A DNA stretch of 44,944 nt from JBMOKU01 sp049324315 (GCA_049324315.1 JBMOKU010000062.1:1-44944); one strand, 5' to 3'. Shown: positions 15,066 through 24,043, counted from the stretch's first letter. Made by a program: numbers and translations. The notes: generated by a model not told the origin, from the sequence alone.

Positions 15066-15376
15066 GTCCTATAACCTCCTTTTTGGGATATCACATTGAC
15101 GCTATCCTATCATGATATTGTTTCCATAGAAAAAACTTTGCATAACAAAAAAAAATCTGGGTGTGGCAAATTTGTTAAGTAAATAAAGATAAAGACATTT
15201 AAAGATTAAATGTAAGAAGAAAAGTCAATAATACTTTTGTAATGTCATATAAAGAAAAAAGTCAAAATTCTATTTGTAGATTTTTGAAAGGTAAGTTAGT
15301 TGAGAACTTATCAGTACTTACTACAATAATAAGTTCATCAAGGCATCATACATACCTATGGGAGGTTAATTGCTGA
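15066..15376. other. Divergent intergenic region
   Basis: AT-rich, no gene seen. It holds the ribosome binding site of the DUF421 gene on the minus strand at its left end. On the plus strand a candidate promoter, TTGAGA (15300-15305), a 16-base spacer and TACAAT (15322-15327), would serve the activase-related pair that begins at 15377. Confidence 0.4.
15300..15327 (+). promoter_or_regulatory. Candidate sigma-A promoter
   Basis: TTGAGA, 16 bases, TACAAT. It lies 50 bases before the start of the gene at 15377 and fits a housekeeping promoter. Not tested. Confidence 0.45.
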
Positions 15377-16324
15377 ATGCTATGGAAGAAATCAAAAGAC
15401 ATAATGAAGAATATGCCTACGATAGGATTACCTAAAGGACTATTCTATTATGAACACCATGTACTTTGGGAAAGATTTTTTAAAAATATGGGGTGCAATG
15501 TTATTCTGTCAGAAGATACAAATAAAGAGATACTTGATTATGGCGTTAATTGTTGTGGTAATGATGTATGTCTTCCTGTAAAGGTTTTTCATGGTCATGT
15601 TTATAGCATTAAAGATCAAGTGGACTACATATTTATTCCGAGATATACAAGCGTAGAAAAGAATGAGTATACTTGTCCGAAATTTTGCGGGCTTCCTGAT
15701 ATGACCAGATTAAATATGAAAGAGCAGATAAAGGTTTTAGAGATCAAAATGCACATGGACAAATATCCCAATCAAATGTATAAAAGTCTAAAAGAGATAG
15801 CAAAGATTTTAGATATAAAGTATAAGAATGTTATAGAAGCTTATAATGAAGCACTACATACGTTTGATACATATCAAGAGAAACTATTACCAGTTAATAA
15901 TGTCATAGAAAATGATAAGCCTGCGATTTCTGTACTAGGACATCCTTATATGATATATGACCATTATTTAAGTATGAAGCTTATTGCAAAACTTATGGAT
16001 AAAGACTTTGCAGTTTATACGCCTAAAAACCTTGATAAAGAAACAAAAATGCAGAATGCCCATCCTTTTCAAGGGAAAGTGTTTTGGAACGTAGGCTTCG
16101 ATAATCTGGGAAGTGCCTTTACATTTGCGGAGAATCAAAATATAAAAGGAATCATATACGTAACGCCCTTTGGCTGTGGCATAGATTCTTTTGTTATAGA
16201 GTTTATTGAAAGGCGTATTCAATCTCACTACAAAATACCTTTTCTCAAGCTTACTGTCGATGAACATACAGGCGAAGCAGGATTTGATACTAGAATTGAA
16301 GCATTTTTAGATATGATAGGGTGA
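15377..16324 (+). CDS. Acyl-CoA dehydratase activase-related protein (DUF2229/COG3580-like)
   Basis: A 315-residue soluble protein beginning its conserved part with PTIGLPKGLFYYEHHVLWER, the start typical of DUF2229/COG3580 proteins related to 2-hydroxyacyl-CoA dehydratase. Cysteines in VNCCGNDVCLPVKVFHGH (about residues 57-70) and ECT-like YTCPKFCGLPDM are likely Fe-S ligands. The C-terminal part carries YVTPFGCGIDSFVIEFIERR and LTVDEHTGEAGFDTRIEAF, the family hallmark. In larger homologues this module is fused to a BadF-type ATPase; here it stands alone. The start is ATG at 15377 behind GGAGG; an in-frame stop lies just upstream. It is followed six bases later by its partner. The reaction is unknown. 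Confidence 0.8.
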   Translation: MLWKKSKDIMKNMPTIGLPKGLFYYEHHVLWERFFKNMGCNVILSEDTNKEILDYGVNCCGNDVCLPVKVFHGHVYSIKDQVDYIFIPRYTSVEKNEYTCPKFCGLPDMTRLNMKEQIKVLEIKMHMDKYPNQMYKSLKEIAKILDIKYKNVIEAYNEALHTFDTYQEKLLPVNNVIENDKPAISVLGHPYMIYDHYLSMKLIAKLMDKDFAVYTPKNLDKETKMQNAHPFQGKVFWNVGFDNLGSAFTFAENQNIKGIIYVTPFGCGIDSFVIEFIERRIQSHYKIPFLKLTVDEHTGEAGFDTRIEAFLDMIG

Positions 16325-16330
16325 TGACAA

Positions 16331-17446
16331 ATGAAAGTGACTTTTCCACACATGGGAGATATGCATATATCAATTAAGGTTTTACTTGATACCATAGGTA
16401 TAGATTATGTTATACCTCCCAGATGCAACAAAAAAACGTTGGAATACGGCATGACATATTCTCCGGAGTTCATATGTCTTCCTTTTAAGACAATGCTAGG
16501 TGACTTTATTCATAGTATTGAAAATGGAGCAGACCTCATACTATTTGGAGGAGGCTGCGGACAGTGTCGGCTTGGCTATTACGGAGATTTACAGGATGTT
16601 ATACTAAAGAGTCTGGGCTATAAAGCGGAATTTATATGTTTGGATTTAAGTAATCTTGACATTCATGAAGTATCAAGCAAATTAAAACCTTTAACTGCGG
16701 GAAGCGGTAAAATGAAAATTGTAAAAGGTATTCTCTATGCAATAAAAACAGTATTAAAAGTGGATCGATTACATCAGTTGGCAAATTATATTCGATGCAG
16801 AGAAAAAAATAAAGGTTATACCGACGGTATTATGCAGCAGTTTCATGAGAAAATCGGAAAAGCAATAGGCTACAAAGAGATCAGTGAGGTTATACGATCC
16901 ACACAGAGTATTTTAAAAGATGTTGAAATTGATAAAACCTTTGATCCGTTAAAAATAGCAATTATAGGAGAAATATATGCAGCAACAGAATCCTATGTCA
17001 ATGTGGATATTGAGAAAAAGCTGGGTAATATGGGCGTTGAAGTACATAATAAATTAAGTGTGGGAAGTTGGATTAAAGAACATTTTATTAAAAATATTCT
17101 GCCGATGAAGACAAAGAATACACCTCATGAAGCGGGAAAAGAGTTTATGAAAACTGATGACATCGGTGGTCATGGACTTGAAAGTATCGGAAATGCCATA
17201 TTAAGCGGCAAAAAGAAATACGATGGCGTGATACACCTATATCCCTTTACCTGTATGCCGGAGATCATTGCGCAGTGTACATTCAATGAGATACAAAAAA
17301 AGTATGATATACCGATTATGACGCTGATCATAGATGAAATGACAGGAGAAGCAGGATATTTAACAAGAATCGAAGCTTTTGTTGATATGATTGAAAGAAA
17401 GAGAATTCTGAAGAAGCAGCTTAACTTTATATCACATAAGTGCTAA
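16331..17446 (+). CDS. 2-hydroxyacyl-CoA dehydratase/activase-related protein (COG3581-like)
   Basis: A 371-residue soluble protein opening with KVTFPHMGDMHISIKVLL, typical of COG3581 proteins that accompany COG3580 ones. Likely Fe-S ligands lie in YSPEFICLPFKTMLGDF (about residues 48-64) and GGGCGQCRLGYYG (about 75-87). The C-terminus has LYPFTCMPEIIAQC, then IMTLIIDEMTGEAGYLTRIE, parallel to the partner gene, so the two proteins share a fold and probably form a complex. The start is ATG at 16331, seven bases after the partner's stop. No BadF ATPase activator and no dehydratase subunits are nearby, so the substrate and energy coupling are unknown. Confidence 0.8.
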   Translation: MKVTFPHMGDMHISIKVLLDTIGIDYVIPPRCNKKTLEYGMTYSPEFICLPFKTMLGDFIHSIENGADLILFGGGCGQCRLGYYGDLQDVILKSLGYKAEFICLDLSNLDIHEVSSKLKPLTAGSGKMKIVKGILYAIKTVLKVDRLHQLANYIRCREKNKGYTDGIMQQFHEKIGKAIGYKEISEVIRSTQSILKDVEIDKTFDPLKIAIIGEIYAATESYVNVDIEKKLGNMGVEVHNKLSVGSWIKEHFIKNILPMKTKNTPHEAGKEFMKTDDIGGHGLESIGNAILSGKKKYDGVIHLYPFTCMPEIIAQCTFNEIQKKYDIPIMTLIIDEMTGEAGYLTRIEAFVDMIERKRILKKQLNFISHKC

Positions 17447-17582
17447 CGCAACCCTGAGAGAATATAGCAATATTCCCCCTTTTACACAAAATGTATAAGG
17501 AACAAAATTTAAAGAATAGCCATATTATGTATTGTGTATGTATATGATATTATGCACAGATAGATAAAAGGGGGTTTTTAAA

Positions 17583-17897
17583 TTGTATATGAACCGATGT
17601 CAAATGAATCCAATGAATCCTTATAATCCGCATATGCCTATGGTAAACCCGCATATGCCTATGATGGAGCCCATGTATATGCCAGCAGCAATGCCGATGG
17701 TAGATCCCCATCATTTAATGAGACTGCTGCATCCTGTAGTGAAATATGGATTAGAAGAAGCAAAATGCACAAGTGTACGACATGCGATGATGGAAGTCGT
17801 TTTAATAGCCTATTTAATGGGAAGGGGATATGATCATCACACTGCCCACAGAATGGTAGAATCGTGGGAAGTAGATGAAATATTCCCAATAGAATAA
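17583..17897 (+). CDS. Met/Pro/His-rich small protein (104 aa)
   Basis: A TTG start at 17583 fits AAAAGGGGG, which ends eight bases upstream; an ATG two codons later is the alternative. Residues about 8-46 are a low-complexity tract of Met, Pro, His, Asn and Tyr with near repeats of PHMPMVNPHMPMMEP. The following 58 residues look folded and helical: LLHPVVKYGLEEAKCTSVRH, AMMEVVLIAYLMGRGYDHHT, AHRMVESWEVDEIFPIE. No signal peptide or membrane segment. The Met/His tract could bind soft metals such as copper, or the protein could be a small spore-coat-like component. Neither is shown. The family is not recognised. Confidence 0.65.
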   Translation: MYMNRCQMNPMNPYNPHMPMVNPHMPMMEPMYMPAAMPMVDPHHLMRLLHPVVKYGLEEAKCTSVRHAMMEVVLIAYLMGRGYDHHTAHRMVESWEVDEIFPIE

Positions 17898-17906
17898 AAT
17901 GAATAA

Positions 17907-17927
17907 AGGGCCGGAACTTACGGCCCT
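17907..17927. terminator. GC-rich hairpin after the Met/Pro/His protein gene
   Basis: AGGGCCG pairs with CGGCCCT across a seven-base loop. The flanks are A-rich on the left and lack a T-run on the right, so termination would be better on the minus strand. No coding function is claimed for 17928-18120. Confidence 0.5.
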
Positions 17928-18117
17928 AATAAAAGTATTTCATCAGTCAGTCTATTCTCTAAAATATATTTTTAAATGTTATTTTTTTACTAGATATAAC
18001 ATATTTTCTAATCAATGTCCCAGCTGTAAAATTAAAATGAACACATTGTGTATTGGAAAGCCTATGATATACTTATTTTCTATTAACCTTTATGTAAATT
18101 GACCAGACGGCTAATAT

Positions 18118-18180
18118 ACAAAGAATACGTCCAATTGTGGACGTATTCTTTGTAAGCAGTAAAATAGGCATACACTAGAT
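18118..18180. repeat. Repeat copy 2: hairpin beside the dapL pseudogene
   Basis: The 15-bp stem ACAAAGAATACGTCC / GGACGTATTCTTTGT is followed by GTAAGCAGTAAAATAGGCAT and ACACTAG, which match the 3' flanks of the DUF421 gene and of intact dapL. Confidence 0.7.
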
Positions 18181-18717
18181 TAAAAAACAAGCTCCAACCT
18201 TGATAACCTATCTTTCAACTCACTCATGATTCTCTTCTCTTCCTCCTCATCCTTTGCCTCATAGGTTACGGAAAAACGGAGGAACGCTCCCGCATCATCC
18301 CAAGGTACGGTAGAAACAAGGGCGTGCTGGATGAGGTATTCTGATGCTTCTTCTGCATTTTTGAATCGAATGCCGGATTTTGTACCTTTGGGTATTGGGA
18401 CATAACAGCAAAAGGTCCCTTTTGGCTTACTGGCTTGAAATCCAATTTGTCGAAGCATATCAACCAACATGTCATGTCTTCGGGAGTATTTCTTGCAGTT
18501 CTCCTTCGTGATTTCTATATGTTGCAATGTCCATATACCCGCTTTTTGAATGGCTATGAATTGCCCGGAATCACAGTTTGCCTTTACATTTTCAGGTATG
18601 ATAGAAAAATCCGGATAAAAATTGTTTTCCATGTGCAGTGGCAGCTGGAACACTTCACCGCCCAGGTATTTTGTATGGTTGGACATAATAGGGTAGCCTG
18701 GTACCGTTGTAAGGACT
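18180..18717 (-). pseudogene. Truncated, internally deleted dapL copy
   Basis: This minus-strand frame is a second copy of the LL-diaminopimelate aminotransferase at 24044-25276. It starts inside the gene (LTTVPGYPIMSNHTKYLGGE) and lacks about 130 N-terminal residues. It is nearly identical to the intact copy, apart from an in-frame loss of about 101 residues that joins FSIIPE directly to NVKANCDSGQF. The missing block includes the PLP lysine in SLSKAF, so the product would be inactive. Only scattered substitutions separate the copies (for example FCCY for FYCY), so the duplication is fairly recent. Homology stops at about 18717; the next 280 bases up to the response regulator hold no gene I can identify. 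Confidence 0.9.
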
Positions 18718-18979
18718 GCATTCCATTATGGGTACGCGATATAATGTTGGAGAAATGGGTTTTAGGGGAATGACTACATGTTTAATCGATATATTCATGA
18801 GAATATGAACATTCATCATTTCTTGAATGGTTTCCTTTTGAACATTTAAGGAAGCAATTATTGGTACGGTCAATGCACTATACCCAATATCCATAGGCTT
18901 TGGTAGGCACAGAAGTCAACGGGAAAATAGACTTATCAATATAGCACATGTGGGGATTATTGATCTTAAGATATTATGT

Positions 18980-18985
18980 TATAAT
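18980..18985 (+). promoter_or_regulatory. Candidate -10 box of the two-component operon
   Basis: A perfect TATAAT about 25 bases before the response regulator start, with only a weak TTATTG (18957-18962) at -35. Weak -35 boxes are common where an activator is needed. Confidence 0.35.
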
Positions 18986-19008
18986 GACCTTAAAGGGTGA
19001 TTGAGAGG

Positions 19009-19710
19009 ATGGTGTTGAATATAGAGACTAAGCTTAAGATTCTGATTTGTGATGATAACATTGCAGTGCATGAAAGTTTAACTGCTTATTTAAATGCTGA
19101 AAATATGAAATGTTTTTCTGTTTTTGATGGTGAGCAGGCTCTCAATATATTGAAAACAGAGAACTTTGACTTGTTGATTCTTGATGTTATGTTGCCAAAG
19201 ATGTTTGGCAACAACGTATGCAAAGAAATAAGAAAAACGAGTGAGATCCCGATTATTATGTTAAGCGCTAAAGGGGAGGAAGACGATCGTATTTTGGGTT
19301 TAGAGATTGGAGCGGACGATTATGTAGCAAAGCCTTTTTCCCCCAGGGAGGTTATCACACGGATTAAGACCATACTTAAACGGGTTCAACCTAACAATAT
19401 TTCAAAAAACAAACTGATAGCGGGAGAACTGATTATTGACATAGAGGGCTATGAAGTACATGTTAACGGTGAAAAAATTGAGTTGACCCCGAAAGAATTG
19501 GAAATCCTTGCTTTCCTGGTAATGAATAAAGGAAAAGTCTTAAGCAGGGAGCGCCTGATGAACAAGGTTTGGGGTTATGATTATTGCGGTGGTACAAGAG
19601 CTGTTGATACGCAGATTAAAAGGCTGCGGCAAAAGCTGCCTGAAACCGGTGTCAGCTTTGAAATTAAAGCTATTTACGGCATTGGGTATAAACTAGAGGT
19701 GACAGAATGA
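19009..19710 (+). CDS. OmpR/PhoB-family response regulator
   Basis: A two-domain regulator of about 233 residues. The receiver domain (about 8-125) has the acidic pair in ILICDDN, the phospho-acceptor Asp in LLILDVMLPK, the switch region MLSAK and the lysine in YVAKPFSPRE. The C-terminal winged helix (about 140-230) has ELTPKELEILAFLVMNKGKV, RERLMNKVWGYDY and VDTQIKRLRQKL. An in-frame GTG at 18997 is possible, and a TTG at 19015 also fits GAGAGG; ATG at 19009 is my choice. It overlaps the kinase gene by four bases (ATGA). The targets may be the lipoprotein and tannase-like genes downstream. Confidence 0.9.
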   Translation: MVLNIETKLKILICDDNIAVHESLTAYLNAENMKCFSVFDGEQALNILKTENFDLLILDVMLPKMFGNNVCKEIRKTSEIPIIMLSAKGEEDDRILGLEIGADDYVAKPFSPREVITRIKTILKRVQPNNISKNKLIAGELIIDIEGYEVHVNGEKIELTPKELEILAFLVMNKGKVLSRERLMNKVWGYDYCGGTRAVDTQIKRLRQKLPETGVSFEIKAIYGIGYKLEVTE

Positions 19711-20951
19711 AACAATTATTTTCCAGGAAAGTTTCTATTTTTGCTGCCATTGTTATATTATTTATTTTTGGACAACTTGCGGGTATAACAGCCATCAAGG
19801 CTTTTTTTATTGAAGATAAAATCAAAGATCTGATGCCGCAACTTCAGTATATTGCAGATAGGATTGGTGAAGGGAATTTCAAGGTATCCGGAAAAGAGCG
19901 CTTTATTATAAAAGCCTATGATGTTCATGGTAAAGAATTGGATATCTTTGATGATGATAGCAATCTTGATTTTATCTTTTCTGATGAGGGGATCAAGGAG
20001 TCACTTTCTAAGTATATACCGAGAATCATTGCAGGAAACAATGTTGCTGACCTGCAATATATCGGCAAGTTGCCTTCTCGATCAATTGTTATCGGGGTAC
20101 CCCTAGTGAAAGATAGTCATTTGACCGGCGTAGTGTTTTTGTTAAAACCGGCCAGTGATTATCAGGCTGCGATCAATGGATTTAGTTTGGTATTTTTTAT
20201 TACGCTTTTTGTCGGCACCATATTCATAGCTATTTTTCTCTGGTTATATGTAAAGGAAACCAAAATACTGGAGCAAACACGTAAAAATTATATCGCAAAT
20301 ATCAGTCATGAATTAAAGTCACCGATTTCTTCCATCAAAGCTTTAACCGAAACCCTTTCTGATGGCATGGTACAGGATGAAGAAAGGAAAGACAGATATT
20401 ATGAAATTATTTTAAAGGAAAGTCACCGATTGGAAAAGCTCATTACAGATATGCTAGAGCTTTCCAAACTTCAAAGTGCAAAGACGGTGTTTTCCAAAGA
20501 AGTAATCGATGCAAGAAAACTCATGAAAACTGTTCATGACAAATATTCTATCCTTGCAAACGATATAGGTATAGGCTTAGAAATGACCGAAAACACGAAA
20601 GCCCTGCCAGCATTATATTCCAGTGAACATAGAATTTTGCAGCTTCTTAATATTCTCATTGATAATGCTATGAAATTTGAAGGGGAAAATGGTAAGGTAG
20701 TGATTGATTCGGAATGTTATGCAAGGGAAGTTACCATTATCGTCAAGGATAATGGCATAGGCATTGAGAAAAATTCCTTACCCTATGTATTTGACAGATT
20801 TTATAAAGAGGATAAAGCTCACAATACCGGCGGCAGTGGTTTGGGACTTTCCATTGCCAGAGAAATTATCCAGGGATTGAATGAAAAAATAGAGGTAACC
20901 AGTGAATATGGAAAAGGCACCGAGTTTCGTTTTACGATAAAAAGGGCATGA
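19707..20951 (+). CDS. Membrane sensor histidine kinase
   Basis: A 414-residue kinase paired with the regulator just upstream. A membrane helix at about residues 8-30 and a second at about 160-185 (FSLVFFITLFVGTIFIAIFL) enclose an extracellular sensor region of about 130 residues with no recognised domain. HisKA follows with NYIANISHELKSPISSIKAL, His at about residue 204, then HATPase with LIDNAMKFEGENG, VKDNGIGIEKNSLPYVFDRF and GGSGLGLSIAREI. It overlaps the regulator by four bases and is followed by a terminator, so the pair forms a bicistronic operon. The signal is unknown; the next genes suggest an extracellular ester or plant-derived compound, which is only an inference. Confidence 0.92.
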   Translation: MKQLFSRKVSIFAAIVILFIFGQLAGITAIKAFFIEDKIKDLMPQLQYIADRIGEGNFKVSGKERFIIKAYDVHGKELDIFDDDSNLDFIFSDEGIKESLSKYIPRIIAGNNVADLQYIGKLPSRSIVIGVPLVKDSHLTGVVFLLKPASDYQAAINGFSLVFFITLFVGTIFIAIFLWLYVKETKILEQTRKNYIANISHELKSPISSIKALTETLSDGMVQDEERKDRYYEIILKESHRLEKLITDMLELSKLQSAKTVFSKEVIDARKLMKTVHDKYSILANDIGIGLEMTENTKALPALYSSEHRILQLLNILIDNAMKFEGENGKVVIDSECYAREVTIIVKDNGIGIEKNSLPYVFDRFYKEDKAHNTGGSGLGLSIAREIIQGLNEKIEVTSEYGKGTEFRFTIKRA

Positions 20952-21021
20952 AGTGAAAACAACTGAGAATTGACTATGTACAATTGACAATTAGTAAAGA
21001 TTAATAACAATTTTTCCATTA

Positions 21022-21060
21022 AAATCCTTTCATTAAGTACAGTGAAAGGATTTATTTTTA
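21022..21060 (+). terminator. Intrinsic terminator after the kinase
   Basis: AAATCCTTTCA pairs with TGAAAGGATTT across a ten-base loop, followed by ATTTTTA. Confidence 0.8.
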
Positions 21061-21186
21061 AAATGAAATGTATATAGTGGTAAGCATGCATCAAAGTTCA
21101 GTATTTCATCACCTTTCTGCCATTTTTTTGCCACAATCTTCTGATAGAATTTTCATATTAAATACAAAAATGTGGAGGTAATAATA

Positions 21187-22215
21187 ATGGTAAAAAAGAA
21201 ATTAATCGCAGTTGTTTTATTGTCTTTCTCTTTATTTTCTACACTCAGTGCTTGTAGTTCGAATTCGTCTCCATCTTCATCGGAGACAAGCAGTACACAG
21301 ACAACAGTTTCTACAAGCGAGACCACAAATAAGCCTAAACCCGGAGGTATGATGGGCGGAGGCGCAGTTGACAAAAGCAGTGATACAGAACTTCAAAGCA
21401 TGATTTCTGAAGTGGAAGGAAAATTTAAGCAATTCGAGTTTAAGGATCCTGATACCGGAAAAACAGTGCCGTATAACTTGTATATTCCTGATGATTATGA
21501 CTCATCAAAATCTTATCCACTGGTACTCTTCATTGCGGATTCCAGTGTAGTTGGTAAGGATAACACTGCACCATTAACACAAGGATATGGAGGTATAATT
21601 TGGGTAACTAAGGAAGAACAGGAAAAGCATGAGAGCTTTGTACTGGTGCCGCAGTATCCGGAAGTCATAATAGATGATCATGGCAGCTTTACTACGACAG
21701 ACTATGTTGAGATTACAGCAAGACTGTTGAATTCCGTAACATCAAGTTACAATATTGATGAAAACCGTCTTTATGGAACAGGTCAGTCAATGGGGTGCAT
21801 GACGATTATGTACCTTAGCGCAGAGCATCCGGATCTATTTGCAGCACAGCTTTTTGTGTCCGGTCAATGGGATGTAAGTAAACTCGGACCTTTGGCAAAT
21901 CAAAAGTTCTTCTATATTGCTGCAGCAGGCGATCAGAAAGCATCTACAGGACAGACAGAGCTTCTGGCAGCTTTGCAGAAAGAAGGAGCTTCGATTAGTA
22001 CGGCTACCTGGGATGCTACGTGGTCAGCTGATAAATTTACAACGGCCGTTAAGAGCATTCTTTCGGAAGGTAAAAATATTAATTTCGTAACATTTGAATT
22101 GGGAACGGTCTTGCCGGAAGGTGTTCCAGTCGGAACGAGCGAGCACATGTATTCCTTTGATTATGCTTATAAAATTGAAGGAGTCCGTGATTGGTTATTT
22201 AATCAGACAAAATAG
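21187..22215 (+). CDS. Esterase-like lipoprotein (PHB depolymerase/COG4099-like)
   Basis: A 342-residue secreted lipoprotein. The signal peptide MVKKKLIAVVLLSFSLFSTL ends in the lipobox LSAC, Cys22 being lipidated. A Ser/Thr-rich linker (about 23-60) follows, then an alpha/beta-hydrolase domain: TVPYNLYIPDDYDSSKSYPL, an oxyanion-type strand LVLFIADSS, the nucleophile elbow GTGQSMGCMTIMYLS (Ser at about residue 204) and a late histidine in SEHMYSFDYAYKIEGVRDWL. It should hydrolyse an ester or polyester at the cell surface. The start is ATG at 21187 with GGAGG eight bases upstream; an in-frame GTG at 21172 precedes that site. It lies 89 bases before the tannase-like pseudogene, so both may have served degradation of gallate-type or plant esters. 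Confidence 0.8.
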   Translation: MVKKKLIAVVLLSFSLFSTLSACSSNSSPSSSETSSTQTTVSTSETTNKPKPGGMMGGGAVDKSSDTELQSMISEVEGKFKQFEFKDPDTGKTVPYNLYIPDDYDSSKSYPLVLFIADSSVVGKDNTAPLTQGYGGIIWVTKEEQEKHESFVLVPQYPEVIIDDHGSFTTTDYVEITARLLNSVTSSYNIDENRLYGTGQSMGCMTIMYLSAEHPDLFAAQLFVSGQWDVSKLGPLANQKFFYIAAAGDQKASTGQTELLAALQKEGASISTATWDATWSADKFTTAVKSILSEGKNINFVTFELGTVLPEGVPVGTSEHMYSFDYAYKIEGVRDWLFNQTK

Positions 22216-22304
22216 TCTGGACCATAAGATGAGTAAGTAATACACTAAAACCTACTTGAGGTGAAATAGATTAACACAAACATCTTAATAAAGGAGGCAA
22301 AAAA

Positions 22305-23983
22305 ATGAAAGTTTGGAAATGGTTTGCCCCTATTTTGGTGTTAACCCTTCTGGTGATGCCATTGGCTGCTGTATATGCAGACACAGATACAAACAATGCA
22401 GCTGTCGCTCAGCAGAAGGGGAACACGCCCGGCCCGTACAGCCTGGAGTTCGATATGGCTAAATACACCGTGAAGACTTTGACTGTTGACGGCAAAACCA
22501 TCAAATACCGTGCTTTTGAAAACATCGTTTATGTGAAGTACCCTGTTGACACCAAGTATCAGAGCTTGAACTTTTATGTTCCTGAGGAGTACTACGAGGG
22601 CAAGTCCATCGGCAGCTACACCGCCGAGACAGCCCCTATATTCTTACCGAACGCAGTTGGTGGTTACATGCCCGCAGAGCCCGGGAGTCCTGGATTAAAG
22701 GGGGCTGGCGGTGCTCCTGGGGCGACTGAACAACCTGGAGCTGGTGGAAATACGAACGCAGCGAGCCCTGGACAACCAGGAACCGCTGGAAATACAAATA
22801 CCGGGATTCTTGGACAAAACGGGGGCAATTCTTCTCCGAATGCTGCCCTGGTTGCCCTGTCGTCGAAGGCACATTGACGGCGGATCAGATTAAGATCTCT
22901 GACGATCTGAAAGCCATGTTCCCTGAGTATGTGAATGGCCTGGGGCTTAAGAAGACCGACGGGACCGCGTTAACACTGGATGCGGACGGCAACGGTGCCT
23001 TTAAAGATTACATCAAATCCTTCGTGATCGCATCGGCGCAAAAAGCTCTGGACAGTGGTAAAGATCTGTCTGACCTGACTTGGATAACCATAAAAGACGG
23101 AACCGTCGTAGGCATCGACTTCAACCAATACATATCGTACGCCGGCAGAATGAAGCTCCCTTCCGCCTTTGACGGTTTGGACTTAAGTAGCGGCGAGAAC
23201 CAGCTGTTCGGTACCGCAACCATCGACACACAGCACTTTACCCAGTACGGTAAGGACCATAGTAAGGCGGGCGGCTCCCTTGCCGATGCAACCGTCGTGA
23301 AGATGATGAACCCCATGAACTACATAGGTACGAAAGGAACCACCACTGCTAAGTACTGGCGGATCCGCCACGGCACCCTGGACAAAGATACATCCCTTGC
23401 CATCCCCACCATCCTGGCCACTGGGCTTGCGAACAATGGCTTCAACGTGGACTTCGCGATGCCTTGGGATCAGCCGCACGGCGGAGACTATGACCTGGAT
23501 GAGCTCTTTGCCTGGATCGGCAAGATCTGCGATACATCATCATCAAAAGCTTCTACATCTGCCATTCCTACATACTCATCTGTTATGGTGAATGGCAAAA
23601 AGGTAGCAGTTGACGGGTACAATATTAATGATAGCAACTATTTTAAACTGAGGGATATAGCGATGGCTATATCCGGTACTGCAAAACAGTTTGAAGTAAC
23701 ATGGGATGGAGCTGCAAATGCTATAAACCTGACATCAAATAAAGCGTACACCTCAACAGGCAGTGGACTTGCAGCATCAGAAAGCATGACTTCGAAGGAA
23801 GCAGTTATAACTACTTCAAAAATATACTTAAACGGGCAAGAGATTCAAATTACCGCATATAATATCGACGGAAGCAACTATTTCAAGCTACGTGATGTTG
23901 CAAAAGCTCTCAATTTTAATGTGGCTTGGGATGGAAAAACGAATACAATAAGTATCGATACTTCCAAGGCTTATACTGATTAA
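22305..23983 (+). pseudogene. Subtype B tannase-like gene with central deletion
   Basis: Two frames meet at 22874-22877. The first (from ATG 22305, AAAGGAGG upstream) has a signal peptide, then YTVKTLTVDGKTIKYRAFEN and APIFLPNAVGGYMPAEPGSP, which match the start of bacterial subtype B tannases, and a Gly/Pro/Asn-rich collagen-like stretch, ending at ALVALSSKAH-stop. The second frame resumes with GTLTADQIKISDDLKAMFPE and keeps the tannase C-terminus, including the acid and base residues in WRIRHGTLDKDTS and QPHGGDYDLDELFAW. The segment between, roughly 150 residues with the GTSAGG serine nucleophile, is gone. Two copper-amine-oxidase-N-type surface repeats follow (SNYFKLRDIAMA and SNYFKLRDVAKA). 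Residues 1-420 are coded by GC-richer DNA than their surroundings, suggesting transfer. The product would be inactive. Confidence 0.85.
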
Positions 23984-24043
23984 AAAATGCGTCCGATTAT
24001 GGACGCATTTTTCGTCGTAAGCAGCAAAGCAAGTATATATAGA
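23983..24043. terminator. Bidirectional terminator, repeat copy 3
   Basis: AAAAATGCGTCC (23983-23994) pairs with GGACGCATTTTT (24001-24012), with A- and T-runs on both sides, so it can end both the tannase-like gene and dapL. The sequence onward to the dapL stop matches copies 1 and 2. Confidence 0.8.

Noticed and set aside
17610..17690. CRISPR-like or tandem DNA repeat
   Set aside because: The repeats are codons of a PHMPM-rich protein tract. There are no spacers of even length and no cas genes.
17899..18102. 67-residue plus-strand frame after the Met/Pro/His protein
   Set aside because: Its first codons are the GGGCCG/CGGCCC hairpin, it has no ribosome site, and the composition is random AT-rich sequence.
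18655..18894. 79-residue minus-strand frame across the upstream end of the dapL pseudogene
   Set aside because: It reads the dapL copy in the wrong frame and then enters sequence with no recognisable family. It could contain another gene remnant, but I could not identify one.
22874..23983. Separate functional gene starting at TTG 22874
   Set aside because: There is no ribosome site, and the sequence is plainly the C-terminal continuation of the tannase-like gene after a deletion.
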